Positions 48,505 to 59,091 of a stretch of DNA of 64,000 bases are shown here, in pieces. Source of the stretch: Paulinella micropora (taxonomy: Eukaryota; Cercozoa; Imbricatea; Euglyphida; Paulinellidae). Below the pieces are notes generated by a model that did not search any database, had not been told where the DNA came from, and saw nothing but the letters and a program-made list of their open reading frames with translations. Both the position numbers and the translations under genes were made by a program. Within the stretch, counting starts at the first letter, position 1. The number at the start of each line of letters is the position of its first letter. The stretch covers positions 41,157-105,156 of the forward strand of contig WBZZ01003110.1 of assembly GCA_019918135.1 (NCBI GenBank), written 5' to 3'.

Positions 48505-48625
48505 ATTTCCGGTGCCGATATGTCCTTTGCAAAAAAAATAATTTTTTTTCACAAGTGTTCCATAGTCCGGTGAATTTCGCGCCAAGTGCCCAGGCGCCGC
48601 AATTTGTGGCAAAAGGTCATGTCCG
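48475..48625. repeat. single satellite remnant
   Basis: The half-unit CTCCCGAAAGTTTTTCTCTGG, then GCTAAATTTCC..TGCCGATATGTCCTTTGC, CACAAGTGTTCCATAGTCCGGTGAATTTCGCG and GCCGCAATTTGTGG matches the right half and spacer of the 282-bp unit, with several substitutions. Confidence 0.8.
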
Positions 48626-48729
48626 TAGATATTTGCTGAGCGAGCGCCGGGGGGGGGGGTACACAGGCGCAAAAAAAGCAAAAGCAAAAAAAAGTCCGGA
48701 TTTTTAATGATGACCAGCAGTACACAAGT

Positions 48730-49482
48730 CTATTCTAACTCTTCACAGTCTTTACAGAATCTCTCGCCATCCCGGTAGACCCAGTGAGAGGTGACAGGCC
48801 CCGTCACACCCTTTTCGAGCAGGTCCATCCAGGAAAGAGACCCACTGTCGTAAGTGTCATGCTTCATGTACGCATCTCCTAACAAGTTGAGCATTTGCAC
48901 CGACACTATTTGCTTCAGCACCCCGTTGATTTCGGCGCGGCTCTGCACGCAGAATAGCTCGCCTTGCAGGGACAGCCACGCAGAAATATTCAAGCTGCCA
49001 CATTTCTCACATTCACTGTTGACGTCGTTGCTCCGCAGGCCGAGCCGGATCTTGGTTTTGTCACTGTCGAGCCTGCGGTGCCAGTAAAATTCGAGAGCTG
49101 TCGCAATGCGTTCATCCAGGTTGTAGCGTTGGCCTGCGCGGAGGTTTAGGCAGCCCCCCAGATCATATTCAACCTCATGTTCGTAATACTGGTTGGGGGT
49201 AGCGCCGTGGAGGATGAAATTGGACTTTCCCTTGAGGGCGATCTCTTCGATGGCGTCGGCCACCGACTTGCGCACGCAATTGAGTTGTTCTTCCTGCGCT
49301 TCGGTCGCCCACGGGAGGAGACATTGGCTGAGGCTGCGACACGTCGTGCCCAGCACGGCCGCGGACGGCGGAGACCACGAAGCCACGTGCCGCAGCAGTT
49401 CCTCTGGTAATGTTGTCAACTGCGCCACCAACAAACCCGTATGTCCGAGCTTGGGCTTTTTCTTCACGGGAACAGCTCTCAT
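48730..49482 (-). CDS. F-box-like protein, left gene of cassette 3
   Basis: A 250-residue paralog of the protein at 40619. It has the same basic start (MRAVPVKKKPKLGHTGLLVA), the same F-box-like motif (LTTLPEELLRHVASWSPPSAAVLGTTCRSLSQ), the same Cys pair region (CEKCGSLNISAWLSL) and the same C terminus (FCKDCEELE). Identity is near complete in the first 80 residues and much lower in the middle, which suggests either diversifying change in the middle or gene conversion of the 5' part. Like its paralog it reads away from a palindromic core with GT arms. Confidence 0.75.
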   Translation of the reverse strand: MRAVPVKKKPKLGHTGLLVAQLTTLPEELLRHVASWSPPSAAVLGTTCRSLSQCLLPWATEAQEEQLNCVRKSVADAIEEIALKGKSNFILHGATPNQYYEHEVEYDLGGCLNLRAGQRYNLDERIATALEFYWHRRLDSDKTKIRLGLRSNDVNSECEKCGSLNISAWLSLQGELFCVQSRAEINGVLKQIVSVQMLNLLGDAYMKHDTYDSGSLSWMDLLEKGVTGPVTSHWVYRDGERFCKDCEELE

Positions 49483-50900
49483 GGGCTAGCTAGTGTTCAA
49501 ACAAACAAAAAGAAAACGGGATACAGTGATGAGAAGAAGATTTAAGGCTGGACGAGGGACGGTCCTTTTAAAAACCCTGTCTCACTCCCATTCTCCAAGT
49601 TTGTGCACACTGCATGATACACACAGAAACCACAACACGACACATTACACAAATGCATAGACCGATAAACACAATTGCACAGAATGATATACACAATTCC
49701 ACAGAATGATACACACGAATACACAGACACACACGCGCAAATACACAGAACGACACGTGCGAACATACAAACACACACACACACACAATCGCACGGAATG
49801 CTACACACAGAACGACAACAAACACACACACACACAATCGCACGGAATGCTACACACACACAATCGCACGGAATGCTACACACACACACGAATACACAGA
49901 ACGACACGTGCGAATACACAGAACACACGCGCGCAAATACACAGAATAATACACACAGAACGACAACAAACACACACACACAATCGCACGGAATGCTACA
50001 CACAGAACGACAAGAAACACACACATACACAATCGCACGGAATGCTACACACAGAACGACAACAAACACACACACATACAATCGCACGGAATGCTACACA
50101 CACACACACACACAATCGCACGGAATGCTACACACACACACACACACACAATCGCACGGAATGCTACACACACACGAATACACAGAACACACACGCGCAA
50201 ATACACAGAACGACACGTGCGAACATACAAACACACACACATAGTCGCTTTCTGTTTTTGTGGTGTAACAAAAAACCCGCGGCCCTCCCTCCCCGCCCTA
50301 CGCAGCCCATTGGGGATTCACAATGTTGAGCCCATTGTGAATTCACAATGTTGAGCCCATTGGGGATGCTCAATGGGTTTTGGCATCGTAGTGGCCCCCC
50401 CTTACCCTGTGTAATGTGTCGTGTGAATGTGAATTTGTGTGTAAGGTGTGATGTCGTGTGAGGTCGTGTGTGAGATTTTTGTCGTACATGTTTGTGTGTG
50501 CGTGTGTGTCAAAATTGTCAGTCGTACATGTGTGTAATGTGTCGTGTGTGAATTTTGTCGTACATGTGTGTGTCGTGTGAATCTTTGTAATGTGTCGTGT
50601 GATGTCGTGTGATGTCGTGTGTGTGATTTTGTCGTACATGTGTAATGTGTCGCGTGTAATGTGTCGTGTGTATGTGTGATTTTTGTCGTACATGTTTGTG
50701 TGTGTGTGTGTCTGAAATCTTGTCGTGTATCGTCGATGAATATAGGAGTAAATTTGCGCGTGTGAATTTTGTCGTACCTGTGTGTGTGTGTGAGAGAAAG
50801 GTTTGTGTTTGTATGTTGTCTGTGAGAGGTCTGATGTCGTGCGTGTGATTCCTTTTTCCTATAATCTGTTTTTTTGGGTGCACTCTGCGTCGGCTCATGT
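49483..50900. promoter_or_regulatory. divergent cassette 3: CA/GT arms around palindromic core
   Basis: The left arm (about 49600-50245) is CA-rich and built of repeats of CAATCGCACGGAATGCTACA (at least seven copies) and GAACGACA. The core (about 50300-50390) contains CATTGTGAATTCACAATG (50333-50350), a perfect 18-bp palindrome, CATTGGGGATTCACAATG beside it, and GGCATCGTAGTGGCCCCCC. The right arm (about 50400-50840) is GT-rich with repeats of TTTTGTCGTACATGTGTG. The left gene is the F-box-like paralog. No good gene follows on the right; a short ATG frame at 50897 runs only into the reverse strand of the next gene, so the right-hand gene may be lost. Confidence 0.6.
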
Positions 50901-51109
50901 CGGCAGTCGTTCGCCCAGCCCTTTTCTTCTTCTTCAAATGTAAGCCCCGCGTTGGTAGATTTGGAGCGAGAGAACCCGTCGTGCTTCTTTTGATCCACCC
51001 TACTTCGTTACATGCTACACACGACCTTTCTTTTTTAATTTTTTTTGAAAACAAAGAAAACCGATTTCCCTCTCTTCCTTTTCCTCAGAACCTCTTTTCG
51101 CGCGCCGTT

Positions 51110-52026
51110 TCACACACATTCTTGTGGCATCCCCTGCGGGAAATGTTCTTTGCTCAAGGCACTATTCTGCGCAAAATAGCGGCAGCTGACAGAAGTACCA
51201 AAGCGCCAGGCACTGAGGTCCTGGTCAAACTGGGTTGCCTCCATGAACATGCCGTTCGCGCGAGTAATCGTGCCAGTCCACCAGGTAGACAGCGGTTGGT
51301 TAAAGGCGGCGGCGAACGCGAACATGGCGGTCGTATCCCGCAGGTTGTTCGTGCGCCACGGCAAAGGGTGGTTGAACGCGGCCGCCCTCACGAAGGCCCC
51401 GCCCGCGTCCTGCACGCGGCTGACGTCCCAGCCAGCCAGGTCCTCATCGAACGCCGAGGCCATGGCAAAGGCCCCCCGCAACGTAATTACGTTCGACGTG
51501 TCCCAGGACCCCAAACCGCCCGAGCTGAGAACTTGGGCCATGGCAAAGCTCTGTTCTAGCGACGTGATCTTGTCGGTGTGCAAGGGCGCGCTGGACGGCA
51601 ATCTTTGCAGCCTGGTGCAATTGTAGAAGTGCCGGCCGCTCGAGGGGTGCAGAATCACCTGGCCCCAGCTCACGATTTCCACCAGCGAATCGCGCGTGGC
51701 CTGCTCTGCTTGTTGCATGGTCCAGCCCGCCAGCGCCAGGGTCGAGGTGACAGTCACCAAACCACTGCTCGCATAAACGTGCCGGCACGGCAGTGGAGGT
51801 GTTGGGCAGCTCTCGTCGGGCCGCCGTCACCCCAGTTCACGAAACCCTGAGATGACGGCACCACGATGGCGGGCAGTACCAATTCCTGCCCCTGCTCGAC
51901 GGACCAACGGGACACGAAGAGCTCGTGTGCGCTCTGCCGCTCTAGCAAGAGCTTGACCTCGGCCGACCCGAGCGTAGCCTTGGCAGCGGCAGAGTGCAGG
52001 GTCGCCAGCACGGCTGACAGTAGCAT
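51110..52026 (-). CDS. secreted BspA/DUF285-repeat protein (copy 3, one frame break)
   Basis: Read as one gene of about 305 residues, starting at 52026 with a signal peptide (MLLSAVLATLHSAAAKA). A PKD-like segment (GFVNWGDGG ... HCRAGTFMRAVV) is cut by a frame change at an AAA run on the plus strand (51759-51761); one extra base joins it to LVTVTSTLALAGW. The second part has four to five BspA/DUF285 units (FDEDLAGWDVSRV, FNQPLSTWWTGTITRA, FDQDLSAWRFGTS). It is shorter than copies 1 and 2 because it has only one PKD-like and one repeat section. Surface or secreted location is inferred. Confidence 0.8.
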
Positions 52027-52381
52027 TCTTTTTTGGGCGTGGTCCTTCTCTCTTTTTAATTTCTTGGTTCTTGCACGGCCTCTGGATGCAGGCGGGGGAT
52101 GGTGAAGTACATTTGGCGGCTTGGGGAAGGGGGAGCCAACGGCTTGGGGAAGGGGGGGGGTTTTCCAGCGTAGCCAAAGAACTAAAAAAAAGCATGCATC
52201 CCTCCTCCCCCCCCCCCCCCAAGTTTCTCTCGGGAGCAAAAACGGTGGAAGATTGGAGAAAGGTGCCGAGGGGAAGGGGGGTGGGGAGACGGTGGGCGCA
52301 CGGGAAAGTGGAGGGGGGGGGCCAGAGTTTCTTTGGTCGGTTGTTGTTTGTGCAGGGGGGCCGCCAAGAAAAGGGGCGATC
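52027..52381. promoter_or_regulatory. divergent region with long C and G tracts
   Basis: This 355-bp gap lies between divergent starts at 52026 and 52382. It contains a G run (52152-52159), a C run (52207-52219, among the longest homopolymers in the window) and another G run (52313-52321). It contains no gene. Confidence 0.45.
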
Positions 52382-55014
52382 ATGTCACGCCTGTGTACGA
52401 ATCTGCCCGCCAACGGCCAGTGGACCATAACCCACAAGGAGCGCGAGTTTCTCCAAAGCGCTAGCACACTATGCGAAGACTCGCCCGGCAAGTTCATGCG
52501 GCTGCGCAATCACAAGACCTTGCGCGAGGGCGCGCGGGCCGATGTCCTGAGCGTCGAACAGCCCATCCCCGGGGGCGACTTCGCGCAGGTGTCGTGCAAG
52601 AACTTCGTGGGCGCCGCACGCGGCAGGAGCAAGGACTTCGTGCTCCACCCGTCGTTGCTGGCGCGGTCGCCCACGGCCAACGTGCTGGTCACCGAAGGCC
52701 TGTCGCTGCAGGAGTACGGGCTGGCGTCGACCCAATTGACCTGCAAGCGGGGGAGGGCCTCCCGCGTGGTGCTGCGCGCGACCCTGCAGAGCCACTTCGT
52801 GTCGTGGTCCGAACGCGAGCCCGTGCTGCCCGAACGAACGACCGAGTTCACCAAGGGCTCGGCCGAGGGCGCGTCGCTGCTGGCGGACCACCTGCACACC
52901 ATGGCGCTGTTGCGGCTGTGCCTGGCGCGCTACTCGGTGTGCCGCCAGGTGGTCAAGAACACGTTTGTGGTGAACCTGGCGGACAAGGCCGACGAAACCC
53001 TGGGCGAGAAATCAGCGGGGCCGCTGATGGCGTGGCTGGAACACTGCGTACGCGCCGGCCTGGTGAGCACCAGCGTCCCGGCGCTGGTGCAAGGTTTGTT
53101 GACTAGCTCGCACCAGGCCCGCCTGGGCGCCAAGTCCGACAACCGCCTGTACGTGGCGGTGGACCCCAAGTCCGAGGGCACGAACAAGAGCTTGCCGCGC
53201 TCGCTCAACTTTTTCCCGACGGGTTTCTATGTGCTGAACACCGTGTACCTGGCCACCGACGGCGAAATGACGTTCGTGGACTGGCTGCAGCGCGAGGCCA
53301 GGAGCGAGGGCCAGCTGTGTCTGGTGCTGGAGTCGGTGCTTTCGCTGGTCTCGCGCCTGTGCGACGCCCTGGCCGTGTTCGACCCCAACGAGAAGTACTT
53401 CTTCGATCAGGGCGGGAGGCAGTCCCCGCTCCGCAAGCCGGAGACCATGAACGGCCTGCACGGGTGCGTCACGTGCACGTTCGTCAGCGCGCACAACCTC
53501 GTGCTGGTGTTCGCGGTAGACGCGCACCGGCTGGTCTGCGAAAGGATGCACACCGCCGGCCGGCACAAGTGCACGCGGAAGTCCTGCGACGTCGGCGACG
53601 AGTACCCGCTGGCGCTGCTGGACACGGAAAAATGTTCATCGGCCCGCTGCCGCCGGCGGAAGCGAAGAAACGCCTGCACCTCATGGAAAACAACCGGGTG
53701 GTCAAGGGCGCGCAGTACTTTAGCCGGAAGGGCAGCGACGACTGCTCGCCCGAAGTGTTAGAGAAGCTCAGGGGCGCCCTGCAGGCGGACCCGCTGAGGG
53801 CGCTCCCGGCCACACAAAAGATGTTTACGAAGCTGCGGGACTTGGTGGACAAGCGCCTGCGCGCTGGTGAACAGAAGCAGGCCGGCAGCCAGAAGAAGCA
53901 GCAGCAGCCAGACAATGGCGAGCCGCGGGCCGCGCTGTACCCCCAAGCGGACTTCCGGGTCGGGGAGCTCTGCCAGCGCTACGCCTGCCTGGCGGGGCCC
54001 TCGCACGGCGGGCACGGCCTTTCGCCGCACTTCCGGTCCGTGCAGCTGCTACTGTTTGCGTCGTCGTGCTACACGCTGGAGGAGCCCTTCTCGGCGCTCC
54101 GGCGGCTGCTGGTACACAGGCTGTCCCGGTGGCTGGAGGGCTGCGCCCTGGGGGTCTTGTTGTACCTGGAAGAGGACGAGGTGTGCAGTCTGCACGGGCT
54201 GACCACGGAGGAGATCTGCTCGGCCAGCCCCTCGGCGTTGGCCATGCTAGAAGAACAGTGTACTGTCGCACACGGCGGCTGGGCGCCGGACCGCCGCCAG
54301 CACCCGGTGCTGAGGCTGCTGGATGTCGTGGCCGAGCACCCCCTGTGGGGCGACTTGGACCGCCGAACGAGTGATCAGTGGGCGGGGGCCTGCGTCGAGC
54401 TGTACCGCCGCAGGCTCAAGCCGGTCCATGACCTGTTGCAGGAACCCGGACCAGCGCAGATCGAGAGGGCCCTCACGTACTTACAAAACATCTGCGCCCG
54501 GGCGGGCCGGCCCGTGACTATAGCGCCGACGCAGAAGCTGAGCCAGGAGCTCCTGGGCCTCGTCGGTGAAAAGCTGCGGCTCGGCGTGCCGGGGACAGTC
54601 GGGGACGATTTCCTGTACGTGCCTGCGCCGGACTATGCGGCGCCCCACTACGAAGGTTGCGCGTTCGAAGCGCCCAAGAACAGGCTGCACGGCCTGGCGG
54701 CGCACTGGAACTCGGTGTGCGTGGACGAGCTGGCGGGGCTGTCTACGCCGTCGTCCGCGCCCTTGCCCACGGCCTTTTTGAGCCTCAAGCGGGAGTTCAG
54801 GGGGCAGGAGACCGCGCCCGGGCGCGCGCCCGCGCGGGAGGCCACGAATGGCCTGTACGTAGAGGGCGACTGGCTGTGCCAGCTCCCGCCCCGCGCCGCT
54901 GCGGGCCCCGCCACGCCCTTCCAGGACGAGGACGATTTGTCCGAATCTTTGCTGTCCCCTAGCGCAGAGTCGGACCAGGTGCCGGTGGCTACTCTGATTC
55001 CCCCGCCGGGCTAG
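52382..55014 (+). CDS. large unknown protein (one frame break)
   Basis: Read as one gene of about 877 residues starting at 52382 (MSRLCTNLPANGQWTITHKE). The first frame runs to about 53630 and the second to 55014. The switch lies at an AAAAA run (53628-53632) and one extra A restores the frame. I recognise no domain. Visible features are a soluble helical fold, a Lys/Gln-rich low-complexity linker (EQKQAGSQKKQQQP) about residue 500, and a Cys-containing stretch (KCTRKSCDVGDEYPL). Length and clean GC-rich codon use argue for an important viral gene, perhaps structural or replication-associated. That is a guess. Confidence 0.65.
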
Positions 55015-55100
55015 CCACGTTGTTTTTGGTTGATTAAAAGATTTTTTGCTGCTAACAAGAATGACTTTGAAAACATGCGCTATAGCTTTCTTTTTACTCG

Positions 55101-57346
55101 TCAGATACGCGGCCTGCCTCTCTCTCTCTCTCTTCTCAAAGGAAGCGGAGGACTGTAGTCATTCCAGGGGTCCAGCGTAAAAAGCTCGTCGCTAGGCCGG
55201 CCGGCACAGTCTTCAAGATCTGTCTTCTTCTTGGTAGTCTTTTTTCTAACTACAAACCAAACCAGGAGGCACAGAGCAAGTAACAGGCAAACGCCCAGAA
55301 CCTCCAGGCCGAGCCGGTGCCGCGGCCGAGCGGGTGCCGCGGCCTGTTGTAGCAATTGGCTGGCGTCGCGCGCCAGGAACACCCTGCGGCGGGCGCTGGC
55401 GGCGGCGTTCGTCGCCAGCATCCGTCGCCGGCGGGGTAGTTGCAACGCAAGGTCTACGCGCAGCACTAGCCAGAGCGTAGAGTTCGGCCACTGCCAGCTG
55501 ATGTTAACAAAGGGATCGTCCAAACAAAAGCGCGTGCAGGCAACGGACGGTTGCGTGTCGTTGACCCAGCCGGCCGCCGAGGCCAGCAGAACGGCGGGGC
55601 CGCCGGCATTCTCCTCCCAGACCTGCAGCCAGAACTGCGCGGGCGTGAGTTGATAAGCGCTGTCGGAACGGGCCAGCCAACAGGTACGCCCGAACAGGTT
55701 ATTCGGGCCTAGCGCTAGGGTCTGGGGCAGCTGGGCTGGCGCACAGCCAGAAATATTGCCATCAGCCAGCGAGAGAGACAAGTTAGCCTCGTTCAGCCAG
55801 ACCAGCGAGCACCAGTTCTGGGGTTGGAAGGCGAATTCCACGTTGGCCGTACCGCTCTCGGTGCTGTTCTGGTTATCGTAACCCAGCAAATAGCGCAGGG
55901 TCGAGGCCCCGCCCGCACAGGCCAGGAGCCTGGCGCGGCTGGTCCAGCGCTGGGTGCAACTGGCGACGTCGGGCGGCACAGCCCCGCGGTCGCTAGATCT
56001 CCCCTGCCCCAGAAGAGCCCATCGCCCGGCGCTGGATCCAGCGGCCAGGGCCAGAGAGAAGTGTGGAAGCCGGTGAGAAATTCTATCGTGCTCCAGATCT
56101 CGTTGCTGGCAATGTCTACCCCCCAAGAGGTAATTAAGGCATCGGCCCCGGTTGCGGTGTAGTTGAGGGCCGAGAACGGAATGTCAATGGTGAGGGAAGC
56201 CTCGTTGGCACAGCTCGAACGTAGCAGCAGCACGAGCGCACCACAGTCCCCGCAAGTACAGGTCAGGCCTACCGTGCTTGCCAGACAGTGCCGAAAAAAC
56301 AACCGGTCGGTGCCGAGCTTTGGATAGCTACGGTGCTGTTCGGTGCAATTAGTTGGTTGCACCAGAACTGCGTTCAGCGTACCCCAGGGCTGGGGCACCG
56401 GCACTAAGAGCCGCAGGGAGACGAACGGGGCTGCTATCCGCACGCTCGTACTCTCCAGCCATGGCGAGGGCCAGGCCGCGTTGGGCAGGGTCTCGTCGGC
56501 GGGCCCCGGCACGGGGCCGCACTGGCTGCTGTTGTAACCGTCAACAACACTGGTGCAAACAGCCGGGATGGCGGACGGGGACACTGAGGGTGACACCGAA
56601 ATGGAAGTGGACACCGAGAGTGACACCGAAATGGAAGTTGACACAGGAGGGGGGGAGGTGGACACTGAGGGTGACACCGAAATGGAAGTGGACACAGGAG
56701 GAGGGGAGGTGGACACCGAAATGGAAGTGGACACAGGAGGGGGGGACGTGGACACTGAGAGTGACACCGAGAGTGAGGAGGACACCGAGAGTGAGGAGGA
56801 CACCGAAATTGAAGTGGACACAGGAGGAGGGGAGGTGGAAACCGAAATGGAAGTGGACCCCGAAAGTGAGGTGGACCTCGAAGGCGAGGTGGACACCGGA
56901 AGTGACACCGAAATGGAAGTGGACACAGGAGGGGGGGACGTGGACACTGAGAGTGACACCGAGAGTGAGGAGGACACCGAGAGTGAGGAGGACACCGAAA
57001 TTGAAGTGGACACAGGAGGAGGGGAGGTGGAAACCGAAATTGAAGTGGACCCCGAAATTGAAGTGGACACCGAAATTGAAGTGGACACAGGAGGAGGGGA
57101 GGTAAACACCGAAGGTGATACCTGCACTGAAGGTGAGGCCCGCGCCGTAGGCGTAGCCGGCGGGGACGCAGACCAAGTAGTTTGCAGGGGAGCGGGCGAT
57201 GCCTTGGGTTGGTAAAGTAGGCTACTCTGGTGTCGTAAACGTGCCGCGCATGCAAACGTGCACGGACAGAAGGCGCACACCCGTGTTGCTAGTAACCAGA
57301 GCGCAAAGGAGATTCTCCAGAACCAAGTAAAGCGTAGCTTAGACAT
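55101..57346 (-). CDS. mucin-like type I membrane protein (one frame break)
   Basis: Read as one gene of about 748 residues. The ATG at 57346 starts a signal peptide (MSKLRFTWFWRISFALWLLA). Next comes a Ser/Thr/Pro/Val repeat region of about 190 residues built of STSPPPVSTSISVS-like units, as in heavily O-glycosylated stalks. A Cys-containing ectodomain with N-glycosylation sequons follows, then one TM segment (LEVLGVCLLLALCLLVWFVV) and a basic cytoplasmic tail (KKTTKKKTDLEDC). The frame changes at a CCCC run on the plus strand (about 56001-56004); one more base joins the ectodomain halves. A virion or cell surface glycoprotein is inferred. Confidence 0.75.
56570..57110 (-). repeat. coding minisatellite of the mucin-like stalk
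   Basis: Units of 12-24 bp vary around GACACCGAAATGGAAGTG and GACACAGGAGGGGGGGAG on the plus strand, and a block of about 140 bp is nearly duplicated (from about 56730 and about 56920). On the minus strand they encode the STSISVS/STSPPPV repeats. The plus strand is also open and would read as an acidic Asp/Glu/Thr repeat; I treat that as a by-product. Confidence 0.8.
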
Positions 57347-57883
57347 TACCAAGCCCTTTGCGTGTCAAGCATAACACCAGGAACAAATGTATGGGAGGGT
57401 GGAGGAGAAAGGGTTTTGTGTCGGATTCCCAAGAAAAAGAAAGGCCAGGGAAAAGATAATCGAGAAACAGCAGGCAACGCTTGAGAGGCTAAGATTGCTC
57501 CCACCCCTGACTACAATTTGTTTGCCTTTAATCTTTTTGGTCTCATTGTTCTTTACTGTGCACCTCGTAGATTTTGGTTGTCGGTTTCGGTAACATTCCG
57601 TTTGTGCTGTCCTAGAGCCCTCCCGCGCAAGCAACTTTCTTTTTTTTCACCAATCTTCCTCCCCTCCCCCCCCCCTCTCACTCCCTCCCTTTGTCTACGA
57701 GATGCAAAAACTTTATGCGGGAGAACCAGGGGGAATAGCAACTCCCCCGCCCGCCCCTTTATCGCCACCTCGTATCTCTGGTCCTTGCCAGGCAACGAAA
57801 GCGAGAGAGCGGGCATCCTTGGCCCAACCACTCCGCCGCCGCTCCACGAAAGACTTTCTTGCCCCTCTTTGGTCTTGCTTATT
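57347..57883. other. intergenic, no gene seen
   Basis: A T/C-rich stretch with C runs near 57668-57674 and A/G-rich parts near 57430-57470. Frames here are low-complexity. It holds the 5' region of the leftward mucin-like gene and the 3' end of the gene that stops at 57884. Confidence 0.5.
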
Positions 57884-58588
57884 TCACAGCAAGGTGTTTG
57901 TTTCATCGTCGGAGTCTTCATCGAGGGTATCAGCAGTGATAAAGCTCTGCAAGTTCCGGAAGCTAATAGGGGCAGGGTAGTCCGGCTGCGTGTCTCGGGT
58001 GCCTTGCGCAACTGTCGGCCGCTCCTCTCGTTGTAACCACAGAAAGAAAGCAGCCTCCGAGAGAGCGGCTAGCGCAAGGCACCAGACCAGCCGTTCGGTA
58101 TACCAGACAAAACCAGTAACACAAGAGCTTGCAAGCAGAACGATGGGCAGCCAGCCCCGGCCGCGGAACAGACAGACCAGCAGAAGCAACCAGGCCACTT
58201 CCGCCAAGGTTGTCCAGGGCACCTCCGCGGCTACGCCGCAAATGCCCAGCAGGCAGTACAGGCTGTACCACACTATTCGCTGTAGCCTGGGCGCTTGGCA
58301 CCGCAACACAAGGAGGCCCGCGTAAGGCTGTGCAGTCAGGAGCGAGGCCCTGTCTAGACGTCTCTGCCAAGGAAAGCCGGCGGTCAGATGCAGGGTGTAC
58401 CGAGCCCACCACAGAAGAACACACAGAAGAAAAAGAGCCTTTTCTCCTCTAGTCACGGGGCGGCGGTTCAGCCGCATCAACACGAACAGGCAGAAAGTTC
58501 CAATGGCCTGGGCCTCCAGCATGACCGCGAAGGGTGCTGATTGCTCGCCCGGTAGCGTCAGCCAAAGCCAAGCGGCCAGTGTTTGCAT
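57884..58588 (-). CDS. multi-pass membrane protein
   Basis: A 234-residue protein starting at 58588 (MQTLAAWLWLTLPGEQSAPF). About six hydrophobic segments are visible (FAVMLEAQAIGTFCLFVLM, ALFLLCVLLWWARYTLHL, IVWYSLYCLLGICGVAAEV, LAEVAWLLLLVCLF, WLPIVLLASSCVTGFVWY, LVWCLALAALSEAAFFLWL). A polar cytosolic-looking tail ends in acidic residues (DTLDEDSDDETNTLL). No transporter motif is recognised. A virion or host membrane location is inferred. Acidic dileucine-like endings can act in sorting, but that is speculative. Confidence 0.75.
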   Translation of the reverse strand: MQTLAAWLWLTLPGEQSAPFAVMLEAQAIGTFCLFVLMRLNRRPVTRGEKALFLLCVLLWWARYTLHLTAGFPWQRRLDRASLLTAQPYAGLLVLRCQAPRLQRIVWYSLYCLLGICGVAAEVPWTTLAEVAWLLLLVCLFRGRGWLPIVLLASSCVTGFVWYTERLVWCLALAALSEAAFFLWLQREERPTVAQGTRDTQPDYPAPISFRNLQSFITADTLDEDSDDETNTLL

Positions 58589-59091
58589 TTTTCTCCGGCC
58601 CGGCCCCCTTCCTACCCCCACTTTTGGGTCGCAGTCGCCTTTCCCCCAGTAACTAACCCCCAACCAAATTTCTGGTCACTGCGCCCAAGAAAAGTACTTC
58701 GCTTGTCCTTGCCGCTCCATGCCGTTGCCTCCCTCCCTCCGCCTTTCTCGACTTTCTTTTGGCAGGCCCCCCCCCTTTTTTGCCTAGACCTTTCGTTCTT
58801 TTTTACACTTTCCCTCCCCACCCCCTTTTTCCCTCCCTTTGCCATCCCCCCCCCCCTCTGCCAGCGCTGTGTTTTTTTATCTCCGGTAGCGCGCTGTTTG
58901 GAACAACCCCTTCCCTCCTCTTTCCTCGTTTCTCCAACCCCTTCCACACCTTCGGGGGGGGGGGAATTGGGTGTGGTGAGGGGGGGGGGGAGAAACAGTA
59001 CCTTGATTCTTGCGTCGCCTCTAGTTTCCGTGTCATTTTCCCGTGCCGGACAATTAGTGGACCTTCTGACCTGACCCGCCCGTGATTAGAG
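58589..59091. promoter_or_regulatory. divergent region, pyrimidine-rich with C/G tracts
   Basis: This gap separates divergent genes. It is C/T-rich on the plus strand with C runs (58767-58773, 58847-58854) and G runs (58953-58962, 58980-58990). No gene is supported. Confidence 0.45.

Noticed and set aside
49675..50329. His/Thr-rich ORFs (THTHTHNRTEC...) and Val/Cys-rich reverse frames in the CA tract
   Set aside because: These are products of CA/GT microsatellite translation and open in several frames.
56553..57215. Acidic 220-residue ORF antisense to the mucin-like stalk
   Set aside because: It mirrors the coding minisatellite and has no separate start context or extension outside the repeat.
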